Shown: positions 23,777 through 36,309, numbered from the stretch's first letter. The stretch is 64,000 nt of DNA from Hofstenia miamia (GCA_004352715.1 SCFE01000111.1:122666-186665); one strand, 5' to 3'. Made by a program: numbers and translations. Notes: generated by a model from the sequence alone, not told the origin.

Positions 23777-24358
23777 ATGTCTACAGAAATTAAGATTCGG
23801 CTAGTGTTTTACGGGTCTGGTAAAGTCGGAAAGACCTCCATAGTCTCGCGTTTTTTACAAGGAACATTCCCCGAAAAATACCACGAAACAGTTGAAGATC
23901 TGCACTCCCGACAGTACAGTGTTAACGGGAAAAAATTTAAAATAGACATTTTAGATACAGCTGGAGATTTATCATTTCCAGCTATGAGACGTCTTTCTAT
24001 AGCAACAGCTACTGGATTTGTATTGGTGTATTCTGTAACAGACGAAGGATCATTTGCCGCAGTTAAGCAACTATTTTATGAGATTAAGGAAACAAAGTCA
24101 ACTTTTCAAGAAACACCCATGGTTATAGTAGGAAACAAAGTTGATCAGATTTCAATGAAAGTTGTGGATCCGGAAGATGTTGAGGAATTTATAAGATCTG
24201 AAGGTTGGGCTTCATCATTTCTGGAAACATCTGCCAAAACGAATCACAATGTTCTTGAAATATTCCACAAGCTTCTTAAGCAATATCAAAACCCTGCTGC
24301 ACACGATCTTAGCCCATTGTTAAAAAGAAGAATGCATGATAAAGGTGGTACAATTCGA
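23777..24358 (+). CDS. RASD/Ras-dva-like small GTPase, exon with complete G domain
   Basis: A membrane-signalling GTPase of the Ras superfamily that would cycle between GTP and GDP states. All five nucleotide-binding motifs are intact: G1 GSGKVGKT (13-20), G2 Thr38, G3 DTAG (60-63), G4 NKVD (120-123), G5 TSAK (151-154). The catalytic Gln position of Ras (Gln61) is Asp64, and Ras Gly13 is Lys16, both as in fast-cycling relatives of RASD. KVGKTSIVSRFL (16-27) and FPAMRRLSI (67-75) resemble Dexras1/Rhes; TVEDLHSRQY (38-47) and LSPLLKRR (178-185) resemble Ras-dva. The ATG at 23777 is preceded by in-frame non-coding sequence and gives a normal short N-terminus. A strong donor, CGA|GTAAGT, follows codon 194 in phase 0, so the C-terminal tail lies in another exon. 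Unspliced reading would add 23 residues and stop at 24430. No decay is visible. It is the only convincing host gene here. Confidence 0.93.
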
Positions 24359-26211
24359 GTAAGTGCTTTTATTAATTTCCTTTTCGTAAGTAAAATTAGG
24401 TTGTATCTATTGCTTCCTTTAAAATTCTAATATAATTATCATTACAGTTTAAAGTTATAATAATTTTACAAATGAATTTGTTTTTGAAAGTTGATCACAA
24501 AACAGATTTTGGGAATGCTAATTCCATAATGCAACCGAAATCATAATATAATTGTACCAAACTTTTACATCAACAACTGCCAAGCAGAATTGAACGGCTG
24601 GATACATACAGTCCTGATCAAAATATTTTTTGTGCTATAATGAATTTTGGGAGCAGAAAGTTAGCATCTTGTAAATGGATAACGATTACTAATGTGTTCA
24701 TCAAGAATTCTTCAAACAACATATTTGTGTGATTAGAAAAAAATCTTCAACTTTATGAAATTCACTCTATATGCTGTTTTTATTCACAGCAAATCAATTT
24801 ATAATACATTTGCAAACATCATAGTTTGCACTGTCAAATGTAAAAAAATTCTTGAGAACATACCCAAAGTCGAAGCAGACCTAAAAATCTCATAAGTGAA
24901 TAAACACAATTTGAAAATGAACAGTACTTGATTTGAATTCTAACCCCAACCCCAAAGCAGTAAAGGATTGATTAATATTGACACCAATCAAACAGAATTT
25001 GCATGAACGTGTCGTACTGCATTATACATGTATATACAGATATGTAACGGATAATATACACGTGTTTTTAATGTCTTCCAAGAAAAAAGCTAACACTGTA
25101 AGAGCAGTTTTTGTAATGTTGACCTAAAATATGCAGTAATGCTTCCATAAATTGTGTTTGCGAATTTTCAAGTTTATCTGCTTTCATACTGAAGGATTAG
25201 ATATAGAGCCTATGTTCTACTATCATCAATATCTCCAAACGCGGCATGAGTTCCTATAAAGCAATTCTCTATATAATATTTCACAATATAATGCGATAAG
25301 CGTGCAAACTAAATCACTATTGATTGCTTTGAATTTATATTAGCACAAAATGTAGCATTAATTTTTGAGCATGTCACATTCATCCAAAATCTTTCTAAGT
25401 TTTTTCTTATTTACGAGCTCTTGCAAAGCGGACAGGTTGCAACTTTGGCGCTGCTGAACAGTTTAATTCTATACAGCGTATAAACTTGGTAATAAACTGA
25501 TTGGTGTCAATAGGCTACTCAAAAAGTTGTATATTTCGTCAATAGTCAATTACTAGAATATTGATTCAAAAAACCGCCTTGCAAACACAATTGCCTCAAT
25601 TACTAAACGCTACAGTACAAATTTGTTTCTGTGTTTGAAGGAAGGCAAAATTAAGTCTTATAGCTATTTATAACTTCAAAATTTTAGGATATTTTAAATT
25701 TTACAATTCACCTTGTTGATATAAAGGAATTTCCAAATTATTCTTAGTAACTTGAATAGTACCCGCAATGGGGCGTTTTACACGGCTTCAAATTTTCTAT
25801 TTTAAATAGAAATAAAAAATAATAATTACAGTATAGGACATAGCAGCAATAAAGAGATCCATGTGAGAAAGAGTGGATCTATGAGGTGACGAGGAACTGT
25901 GCTTCACACTACGCTCTGTGATTCAATTAAAAATAACTGTAAATATAAGAAAAGATGTTTTAATAATTTCGAGTTGAATCATGGATAAATTAACGTATTT
26001 TCCAAATATTTGGAATTTTCAGGCAATTTTTGTAGTTTCATTGTTGCAGTTTTAATAATTAAAAAATATATAATTTTTAAAAACACTTTCACTACAAGTT
26101 CAGAGGTTGAAATTTAATTATAAGATAGCTTTTATTTAAAAAAAATCTTTTAACATGGAAATAAGTTAAGCTAAAATTAAGGATGCTAATAGCATTGTTT
26201 TTTTGTTTCAG
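24359..26211 (+). other. Probable intron of the Ras-like gene
   Basis: It starts with GTAAGT at 24359 and ends with GCTAAT, a T-rich tract and TTTGTTTCAG at 26211, a textbook branch point and acceptor. Inside, perfect 14-bp arms ATTGACACCAATCA (24977-24990) and its complement (25498-25511) bound a 535-bp segment that may be a MITE. No coding signal was seen. TTATTCACAG at 24780-24789 is another acceptor, but it leads to a stop after four codons. Confidence 0.5.
24977..25511. repeat. MITE candidate in the intron, 14-bp perfect inverted ends
   Basis: The two ends match perfectly over 14 bases and lose similarity further inside. No target duplication could be confirmed. Confidence 0.4.
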
Positions 26212-26319
26212 GAGATAATCTGTCTTTCTGATACTTGTCGGTATACTTTATCAATATTCTGTGCAAAGAGATATAAAAGAGTCGATGTGCTCTTTCTTAG
26301 TAAAAAACTGCTTGCTTAA
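26212..26319 (+). CDS. Candidate terminal exon of the Ras-like gene
   Basis: Joined in phase 0 to codon 194, this exon adds 35 codons starting EIICLSDTCR and ending SKKLLA, with stop at 26317-26319. An AATAAA at 26389-26394 would fit the transcript end. Support is the very good acceptor, the open frame and the poly(A) signal. Against it, the tail has no CAAX prenylation box, which RASD and Ras-dva proteins normally have; it does have a basic KRYKR patch. A different, further exon with a CAAX end may be the true one. Confidence 0.35.
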   Translation, partial: EIICLSDTCRYTLSIFCAKRYKRVDVLFLSKKLLA

Positions 26320-26388
26320 AAGCAAATGTAGCATCTTTTTTAACAACACAAGCTAATAGTCTACATTTAATTTTGCAATTGAATTTAA

Positions 26389-26394
26389 AATAAA
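26389..26394 (+). promoter_or_regulatory. Candidate poly(A) signal AATAAA
   Basis: It lies 70 bases after the stop of the candidate terminal exon. In such AT-rich DNA the hexamer is common by chance. Confidence 0.3.
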
Positions 26395-28430
26395 AGACGC
26401 AAAATCAAAATTTTCTGCACTTTTTGAAAACTACTATCATGATGCAGTTCTGTTGACTGGAAGTTCATTGCTAGAATAATTTTCATTTTAAAACACCGTC
26501 CTTTTCTTCAACTTCTTATTCCAAAAATATGGATGAGAAACCACTTTTCGAGTTAACCAACATCATATTTTGCAGGATCAAGAATGTAAACAGTACTTTG
26601 TTAGTAGTTTATTAGTGACATTTCCGCCATAGATATTAAGAATTAAGATTAGTTCGAAATACAGTTTTGTTTTAATAGACTGTCTTTCAACCTTAACATA
26701 TCAGAAATACAATATTTCCGTTTCAGTTGCAGAATTATTTTAAGATTCAAAGAGATTCATTGGAACTGAAAAAGTCAAAATTTATCAAAAAATTTTGAAT
26801 GTTATATAAAATCAACTAAACTCATTTATAAAAGTTTTTTCAGATTTCGTGTCAATGGATAAAGATTTCAATATATTCGCAAAATCCAAATTTTTTCTAA
26901 AACTAGCTTTCTTTACAATAATGATTTCAATTGAAAATGAAGAAATACCTTTTATTTAAATTTTTTTCTTGAATGCATTAACTTAGCAATAGTCATTAAT
27001 GATTTTTTAAAATTTCTGAATTTATATATAAATATTTGACAATTTTTACTGTAAACCAAATTAGATTGCCTAATTTGGAATTAAATGTCTTCATTAATAT
27101 TTATTTTTAATTTAATCAATATCTAATACCAAAATAAATTGACATCAGATGTATAATTTTTCATTAGTTAATTTTACATGGTTGCACATGCATTTTATCA
27201 ACAACTTTTAATGCTTACAATTTAATTACCTACATCTGTCAACAACCGTTAAGTCAGGAAATTTGCAGCTGCCTGTGCCGAATAGTCAGTGAATTACATT
27301 TTAAAAACTACCACGATATAGTTATTTTAAGAGTCGAAAGCGCGAATTTAAAAGATTAACAGCCAATATTTTCATCATTATTCAACGAAATATAAATTAA
27401 AAATTTTTAGCGCTATGAATTTATGATAAGGGATTTAAATTTCCTATTTCATTCAAATTATATTATAAAATAATAAGCAATATTGACATAGGCTTAAAAG
27501 GTAATGTTTTCAATTAGAAGTCTTTACCTATTTTCTTATTTTCTTAATGCAACTTCACACAGGCGGTCATCTTTTACATTTTAATAGAAAAACACTTTTA
27601 GAAGTTCATATATCTTTCCCTTCTTTAATGATTCACTCGAATTTTATTCAGAAATGATCAGGTTTGTGTAAATTTTTATTATATGAAAACAAATTTTTAT
27701 AAATTTAATTTTTGATGACAACTTGGGTTTATTCCAAATACAGTTTATTAGCTAAACTGTGGACATTAACATATTCAAATTTTCTGCACCCTGTTGTGAA
27801 ATTTTTTACGTTGAGTGCGGTAAGCTCAGTTTCTACTACACAGACTTTAATATCCTGTAATTATACATAAAGCATAAATAAGAAACTACGTCATTACTCT
27901 GCAGTGAAGCGAGGAGGTAATGAAAAATATCCTTTGATATACAAAAGCAAAGCTGCACCAAAGCCTTTCAGAAATAATTGGCTGGGTATTGCTGTCAAGG
28001 CTATGGCTACAATTCCACTTAATTTATTCATCATATTTTCCAATAGTTTTCCATGACTAATTTGTGGGAAAAGTAAACGTTCATTCATTCAGTGTTAACC
28101 ATAGTAACACATTTCTTAAAGCCCAGATAAATCAAGACTAAGAAAATTTCAAATAAATGATCACTTGATCTAAGGAGGCGTTAGGAGATATTCATTTGCA
28201 GATGTATTTCCTTAATGTTAAACCTAACACCATGTAATGAGAAATTATTTGGTATATTAGAAGATATCAATTTTGATGAAAAAATTGATTTTGAAAACTA
28301 TCTATTTCACACTAATTTCCGTAAACAATATTTTATATTTACAATGTAGCCTCTTGGGCCTTTCAACATTTAGGAAAAATCACATTTGCGCAAATAACTA
28401 CATTTGTCAAGATTGAGTTGTTATGGAGAA
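26395..28430. other. Non-coding stretch
   Basis: AT-rich with no recognised homology. The minus-strand 64-codon frame at 27894-28088 has no family motif. Confidence 0.5.
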
Positions 28431-28431
28431 T

Positions 28432-28665
28432 AGAGAGTGACAATAAGAATTATGCATAGACCCGAACGACACCCGACTTGGAATATTTACCACCCGAATG
28501 TTATGGATTTCCTTCAAATCAAATGATGATTGACATCCACCCCTTTCTGGATGGGCAAAAATCAATTCATTGGTACTACTTAACATCTTTATCAAATCAA
28601 TCAAATCTTTGACATGCACCCGACCCAACTCGAAATACAAAATCGGGTGTCCGATGTCACTCTCT
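28432..28665. mobile_element. Short MITE with 11-bp terminal inverted repeats
   Basis: The ends are AGAGAGTGACA and TGTCACTCTCT, 234 bp apart. The interior is less AT-rich than the flanks and has repeated CACCCGA/ACCCGAC and an inverted CACCCGA...TCGGGTG pair. The 77-codon minus frame across it is a by-product. Flanks suggest a TA-type target but this is not certain. Confidence 0.7.
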
Positions 28666-29950
28666 TATGTAGAACACTTCATATACTCGATAAAATTTAG
28701 TACTCTCTACATTATTTGTCTTCAATTGAGGAAATAAATAAATCCATTTCATAAAAATCGAATTATAGAAGGATTTGATGGTCTTACATCATCCATTCAT
28801 TTCCAGTTTTGGTCTTATTAATCGAAGTGATATGGATCGCTATCGATAACATTGGTTCATCAAAAGACATTGATAACAAATTTAATTGATTTTTCCAAGG
28901 CTAACTTATGTTAAAATTGATATGCGTCATTTCATCAGCACACAAATTAAAAAGTTTCATATAAATTATGTATAGAAATATTATTCACTGCCTAATTTCA
29001 ACCAACTGCGTTTTCCACATTAATAACAATTATTAATGATACTAAGTAATTTATAATTAATAAATTCATTTATAATTTAAATTATTTAGTTTTTTCATAA
29101 ACTCCTCAGCTAAATTTCTTCCTGTCTATATTTCTTCATTGTTATTTAGAGAGTCATCTGGAATTATTTTTTTATTATTTTCGCCATACATCTGTTTCTC
29201 GACTTTATTTCATTTATGCATGTGCCATCAAACTTTAATAGGCACTTCTGACCAATTATTAATGTAGTTATGTTATTATTTAAATTTTATGGTTAGCTAA
29301 ATAGTTTAAATGGACAATTGGTTTCGGTAATATGAGTTCAGTAACGGGATCAAAAAGCAAGCATGGGACGTGATTGGGCCGGAATCAATTTAATTAATGT
29401 TTTCTATTACACTCGAAATATTTTGTTTGTCAAACTAAAATATGGTTGCAATATTTGTTCTTAGCATTTATCATGAATAATAATGCATAATTCATTCGCA
29501 AAACAAAATCAGGAATAGATGTAAGGGATATAATGGCATTAACCGGGGAAGGACTAAATGGCATTGGACCTGAACCGTACGAATACAGCACCAGACTAAA
29601 ATTGCTTGATTTCGCAGGTCTCAAATAACCCCATGTAACGATGATTTTGTTTCGGGGTTTAAAATGAATTTTCCTGTTACCTTTTATCATAAATGATTCA
29701 AATGCTACAATAATTGTACTTTAAAATTGCTTTTGCAATTATAAGAATTATTATTCTTATTCAGAATTTTTATCTATTCTTGATAAACTTTGCAAAAATA
29801 TGAAGAACTGAAAATTAATAGAGAATATATAAATGAGCAAATGACTTCTTCATTGTCTGCTTAAAACTGAAGTATTTTCACGAATCAGGTTTGCGTTATA
29901 TCTACCTTGGTATTGGTTCTCAAAAAGCTTTCATATTCATTTTTTCGTAA
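28666..29950. other. Non-coding stretch with one open patch
   Basis: At 29502-29630 both strands are open: plus strand reads SGIDVRDIMALTGEGLNGIG, and minus strand is part of an 86-codon frame. The patch is richer in G and C than its surroundings and looks protein-like, but no family was recognised and no splice sites fit clearly. Confidence 0.3.
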
Positions 29951-31080
29951 AATTACACTAAATTTTCTTCATAATTTTTGACCGTATTGTTGCCTAAAAA
30001 CCCATTCTCACCACCTACAAAGCTTTCCCATGCTTCCACAGAAACAGTTTTTTCAGGAATTCTGAGCTGTTGATTGAATTCTTAATTTGAGGCCATTGAA
30101 TACTTTAGCTTTAAGTTTTGCATCAGACAACTTAGGAACAATTCTTTGAAGAACTAAAAAGCTTTTGACTTTTTGTGTAAGGCTGCCCAAACTGTTCTAC
30201 TAAGCCTAATTTAATATGTAGAGAAGGAAAAAGAAAATTATTGAATCAACTAAATGATAATTTTTTACATTAAAAAACAAAATTGTGCTTTCAAAGGCCA
30301 GTGCTTAATTCGATAGTATGCATCTCGATCTCTTTCATCCCAAAAGCATAAATGACAAAGAAAATTTGTGCACCCTATTTGAAGCTCATAAAAAAGGAAC
30401 CAATTTTAAAATTACCAATACCCTCACAATTAATTTTTTTATAATTTAAGCATTCCGGCAGCTACTTCATCCCTAAAACGATTGAATGAGCTAATGATAT
30501 TGAACGATGCTTGTTTTCTTTGTGAAGAAACATTTCTTTCAAAATTTTTAAAGAGCTATCAATGAATATCTGCAATCACTTGACACATGAGAATTTCAAT
30601 GGATAAATCCGAAGTGTCACTACCAGGGCACATTAGTTCTCCATCACAAAAAATTGAGAAAATTTTCGGGACCCTTTCATTGACTTGCAACTCGCACATC
30701 ATCAGCCATTACCATCCATTGTCTTACCCAGTAAATAAGGAATTCAGCATTGATTTCGTGAGATTGAAGAGTCTGACACGATAATTGATGTCTTCTGAAA
30801 TTGAACAATATGGCTTTTTGTTGAATCTTCAGAGTTATACTCAAAATCGTTATCATAAAGTCTCACCTTTCATGGAAACAAGTCGTCTATTTCTGAGTCG
30901 TGGCTTTGCGTAGAAAGAAGCGGGATAGGATTTTCTGAACTATGACGAACCAGAGTAATGGACGACTAAATGTTCGGGTATGAAATTTTCTACTTTTCTC
31001 CTATTTAGGGATCTACCATGCAAAAAAATCTGTTCATTCTCTGATGAATTGGGATCATTGGATTCCACACTAAGCTCTCG
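29950..31080 (-). pseudogene. Decayed copy of a repeat-encoded protein family of unknown function
   Basis: Read on the minus strand, several frames give parts of a large protein I recall as multi-copy and unannotated in arthropods and cnidarians, not one of the classical transposases. Pieces in order: HGRSLNRRKVENFIPEHLVV near 31000 ('f..r......f'), FMLLG then FLCHLCFWDERDRDAYY-like sequence near 30330-30370, ALAFESTILFF/LKAQFCF near 30290, LYIKLGLVEQFG near 30200 ('lHIKLGLmkqf'), and ESFVGGENGFLGNN near 30010 ('f..vv.nFLGN'). At least four frameshifts or stops make it inactive. The identification rests on memory of a consensus and should be tested by search. Confidence 0.5.
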
Positions 31081-34000
31081 AACTTCTTCCCAATTGACTA
31101 ATGAAGTGAATTTAGGCAAGGATTATAATTTTAAAATATAGTTTCAAGAAATGTACAAAAAATTTTAAAATTGAAAGACGTTCTTACAGTATAAATAGTT
31201 AGTTGAATTTTGTTAATTTTCATTTGAGGGTTAAGGGGTCAGTTAGCAGCCTAAACCTCATTGCTCTACTTTCTCCTCTTAACCTTCCTAAACATTGAAT
31301 TACAATTAGTAAAATGGTATTTAATATGCCACCTTCTAATGTTTTCTTACAATATTCACAAATATAATGGGCTGCCCAAGCTTTTCCTTACTCGCTAACA
31401 GCAAATTCCAAAATACGATTTATACGCTTCACAAATTTCTCTTGATGCTGCAAAAGAGAATTTGTTTAAACTCTATCGAGAACTCTATTTAAACAGCACT
31501 TGAATATGTTTGTATTACTTCTACCAATAATGAAACAGATTAGCTAAGGCTTAAGTAAAACCCCGTTAATTAGCAAGAATCACAAACATATTTCAACGAA
31601 ATTCTAAAGTTTAAAATAGTATATGCTAATTATAACTAATGAATTTCAATACATTCTATATAAAAACTGGTATAAATAAACAAAATATAGTAAATTTCAC
31701 TCATTTTGCCATATTGATTACCAAATGCAAACCTTAGCAATTGTCTTGCATCATTTTTCATTGAGACAAGTAGACTTAAAAGAATTATGTTTAAAACTCA
31801 GGAATAAAAAAGTTTAGAAATCTTTGCGCAGTGTAATTGACCATGGGATTGCTAAAAAAGGCAACGACTGATTAATTTTGCTTGAAGTTGCGAGAACTTG
31901 TCTCTGATTTTCAGAGATTGCAAACTTTAAATTTGGATATCCGTAACAAGTTATGTCCCAGTTCAGGCACTAAATTTTCTTAAAATCGAATTCGAGCATA
32001 TGCATAAAATATTTTGCAAATAGTAATACTTCCATGTTTTAAAAATAGATGATATGGTATTCCAATTTGCAATTTATTAAATTTAAAATCCAAATCACAT
32101 AGAAAAAATTTAACAAATGAAAATAGGTTTAGAAACAAATTTATAATCCATGCTTGCTAGCATCTTCACTAAAAATATTCCAATGAATTGGAATAGAAAA
32201 CATCAAAAATTGTAGTGCATGTTCTTGATCAAGGTAAAACATTTCAAAATTCGAAAATTCATCTTCGAGTTACAAAGATTGAGGTTGATTCCTAATCCCT
32301 GCTTCTTTCTACCTTCTCTAGTAAGAGAATCTGTATCTCGGAGAATCAGTGAAGCTAGATAAATATCGATAACAATGCCGAATTATATGTTTTTAATGTT
32401 TCTAATTTTATCCATATTTTATTGTTATAATCTTATACATGAATCATAACATTTACATAGTAAAATTTTTTAACTACATGAGAATATAATGATTATTTTT
32501 CAAATAGTTATAGCTTAAAATTTTGTTAACCCAAGACCTACTGTAATCTCAACCTGGGGATAAAAGTAAACCCAAAACTTCCTGTGAATTTCTTAGAATT
32601 CGAGTTGATATAATAAAAAAAAATTTGGCGCTGATAACTCACAAATTAATAAATATGTCCAAATTCTAAGAACACACAGAATAGAGAGTTGTTTTCTCTT
32701 CAAATTAAAACCACTATTATGCATCGATTAACGAAAAATTCAAAACTACAATGCCTGATGTTATGTTGATATTTTTAATTATTATATTTTTATTTCTTTT
32801 TCTCTTTTTGTCGAATTTTCTATTAGGTAAGACAAAATTCTATTCTAGATTTTAGCTTAGCTTGTACCGTAAATGCGCTCACACAAAATAAAAGCTTTAA
32901 TATCAAAGCATATCCGCATCGACTGGAAAATTATAGCTCTTTAAAATGTTAATCACGATGTAATTATATTAATCATGAAATTTACACCAAGAGAAGAATT
33001 TCCAATTAATTTCTTTTTCAAATTCAACTACTTTATTTATAGAGCTACTCAAAAATGGAATGAACATGCAACCGAATTAATGAGAAACAATCACCAGTCG
33101 TGCATCCTCTGCGTTTTCATTAATTGCCCTTCCAATCAATAACTACTTAAAAAATACAAAATTTTTAAAAGAGACTGTTAATTTATAGAAAAACACCTTG
33201 CATTCACTTCGATTAACAGTATTTAACAATTTGTGAGCATTTCAAAATGTAAATGATTTAATTTATAATGTATTCTAAGGTTGAAACCGGTAGTTGATTG
33301 GCATTTTGGCGGATTGGTCCAGGTCAAATTTCAAACGTTGCTTTTCATTATGAACACATATTAAGACACAAATTCTACATGGAAATTTTTTGAATAGACT
33401 ATGAATATTAGACATATTAGAGGAAACGTATCACTACGCCTTCATTCATTTATTTTTTCAAAAGCACAACAAGGTTATAAACGAACAAAATTTTTTCAAA
33501 CGGGCTGGCAAAATTCCTGTTGACGATATTGGGTTGAAGAGGGCTGTTATTTTTTATCTCAGCCTGATTCGGCCCGCAACCCACATGTGTCTTTGCGTGG
33601 TCCACAGTCAGCCCGCAATTTCTACTCTCATATAGTGTATGTTACCAAAACAGGAGCAAAACTGCAAAATAAACGAAGGTTTGAATATTATCTGAAAATA
33701 CTGTTTTGTAAGATTAGCTAAAAATTGTGGGGCGCAATTCAACTGAAAGTTAAATTATCTTTGGCACGGTCCCGCCCGTTCCACCATTGTGTAGGACAAC
33801 GGGTTCATAAATAATAATTTATAGTCTGTGATTGTCCTAATCTATATTTGTGTCAGCTTACAATTTTCTAGTCAATTTTTCTTAATTGATGACAAATATT
33901 TTTTTATCAATATCCTCATTTTTAATATCTAAGACCACATTTTATTTGATCCATATTAATTTTTTGCGTGCTGTACATAGACTGGCCACGATCATGCGAA

Positions 34001-35039
34001 TTATCCAAGAGAATTTGCATTTGGGAGCGATTTTCAATTTACGCTTAAATAGGAAATATCTAAGGTAATTCTTTCAATTCATTAAAAGATAGATTTCCCT
34101 AAACTGCCATATAAAAACGTCTTGTTTATTCACGTTAATAAATAATTCGTAGCCTGACATCCAAAACATATTCACTTGTTTTTCAATTCACTGACATATA
34201 TTTGATGTTATAAATAACGATTTAATCGATTTTTCTGACAATTTTGACATTTAAAACCTATCTGTAAGCAAGGAATATCTCAAAAGCGCATTGCACTTGA
34301 AATATTTTTCTAAACAAATACATTTATCGCTCACTAACTATATATCAACAGACTCCTCAATTTAGCTATAATGCTTCTTCATTTTGCAAAAAATTGCTAA
34401 ATATAATATAAAATTGTTGGAAGTGCATTGAAAAATATCATTTACAGTGTATATCATTTATTAGACATACCTATGCAAATTACTTGATTGAATATTCTTA
34501 ATCAATTTTATTTTCAAGATAAGAATTGAGAAAAATATGACTTAAGAGGAAATTTTTCTTGAAGAATTGAAGTCTATGTCACACAAAACCAGGCTGAAGT
34601 AAAATGAGTATTTATTTATAAGGGCTCTTCAACATCAAAATGAGAATTTCTGTTTTATGTTATAAGGTGTTTAAAGTTCTTCGTTTAATTGTTGTACAGA
34701 TACTCATTTAGTGTGATAATCGAGTTTCAGAGGCTCTTCCTAACTAGGATATAATTGAAGCTTAAGAAATTCTAAATGTCATTTGCTTTTCAATTATTTT
34801 TTGGCAATTGAATGTTGTGAAAAATTGCAATGATCATACTCAAGCATTCGTAGGTTCTTGTTCATAAACTTTCCAGATTAATTAGTGTTTATGTGAACAT
34901 ATTTCTCTTCAGAATCATTGAACTTTGAAGTAGTCCGTCCACTTTATTTGGCTCTTGCACAGCGAACACTTCTGTGATACTTTTTTATCCCGATTTCTAC
35001 AGATTATATATTGGATAAATATTTATGTATTACAAATCA
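31081..35039. other. Long non-coding stretch
   Basis: No recognised coding sequence. A hairpin-type inverted repeat (TTCTTAGAATT-like arms at 32582-32600 and 32661-32679) spans about 100 bp. A patch at 33545-33810 is richer in G and C, with GCCCGCAA repeated, and may be an old repeat. The 60-codon frame at 33886-34068 has no support. Confidence 0.45.
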
Positions 35040-35047
35040 CATTTATC

Positions 35048-35778
35048 CAGAGCTGCCGTGGAGATGAGGATGGGACGGATTGGGAACAGTTATATCCCCA
35101 TAAGAATCCCCATGGGGAATTAATGGGGGATTTTTTCATATTTTTTTTAAACATACAATATCACTGGACAGTGTTTCTCATTCATATTAGAATTTTCTTT
35201 ATCTATCTATTAAATACCGTGGACATCCAGAAATGTAAATTAGACTTAAACTAGGCACATGATAAAATAAAGTCTCTGTATATGCGCAAACTATAAATAA
35301 ATTGACTGCCCTTGTATTTTTGAAATACGCTAAGGTGTACGCTAATCTGTCAGTTGCATCAGCTGAGCGACTTGTCCAGTTTCAATGCCACACTTTGGAA
35401 CCCACTTTATTTTTATTTGCAATATCAATTGATTGAATTTTAATACTTAATAAAATCATCAAAAAATAATGTTAAAAATGCAATCAATCATGTATAGCAT
35501 ATAGCCATTAAATGTAATTAAAAGGGATTGAATTTTAAAAAATTGTGTCGCTGTATTTTTCTATTATTTATTCATTTACTTGGTTTGTACTAGTGGAAAT
35601 TTGATGGGGATTTCTCAGGTATTTTAATGGGCATATGGATTGAGTGGGTATCCCCATAGGAATTATATGGGGATGAGGTAGGGCAAGGACATCTAAATTA
35701 CTTACATAAAGTATATAAATAATTCAGAGTTCTTGAGGTGGGGAAGGGGATAGAATTATCATGCCCACGGCAGCTATG
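35048..35778. mobile_element. Non-autonomous hAT-type element (MITE)
   Basis: The 731-bp element is flanked by a perfect 8-bp direct duplication CATTTATC (35040-35047 and 35779-35786), the signature of hAT insertion. Inverted ends are CAGAGCTGCCGTGG on the left and, read inwards from the right, CATAGCTGCCGTGG. The subterminal regions are rich in GGGGAT and its complement ATCCCC on both sides (35085-35130 and 35600-35690). No transposase code is inside; the 99-codon frame over its left end is incidental. It needs an hAT transposase from elsewhere. Confidence 0.9.
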
Positions 35779-35786
35779 CATTTATC

Positions 35787-36309
35787 ACATTCTGTAAAAT
35801 TTGAATATAGCATTGCCTTTTTTCTATACACTTTTAAACTTTTTTGTTGAATGCATACAGCAAAAAGTGAGAATCAAAGCGGACTTTCATCAAAAAGTGA
35901 AAACATTTCTCAAAAAATGAACCCAATCTTTAAACGATGTAACGCTCATTTTATTGAAGCAGTAAGGTTGTATTTTTACTAAGCGTGCAAATTATAGTTA
36001 ATTGGTTTCATTTGAAGTTTGCGCTCTGCTAGCGCTTGCTAGCTCAATTTTAAACCACGAAATTACTTCATTAATTTCCGCAGTTAATTTCTTTATATAA
36101 TTATACAGTTAATTGACATCACTCACAGTTTCCATGGCGATTTTGAATTTGTTTTTCCTATATTTTGAAAAACAATTTTTATGCAATTTATTGGTTTCAG
36201 CATTAATCTATTTGCTGCATTGAATTATCAGTTAAAAATAAACATCTCTCAGAAACAATAACTCAAAAGTGAAGAAGAAATATATATTAAATAATTAAGC
36301 ATTCAATTA

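Noticed and set aside
24359-24430. Read-through C-terminus of the Ras-like protein
   Set aside because: The GTAAGT donor at 24359 and hydrophobic, non-CAAX readthrough make intron translation more likely than a real tail.
28407-28640. 77-codon minus frame
   Set aside because: It lies within the 234-bp MITE and reads through its inverted repeats.
34955-35254. 99-codon frame
   Set aside because: It straddles the left end of the hAT-type MITE and has no family motif.
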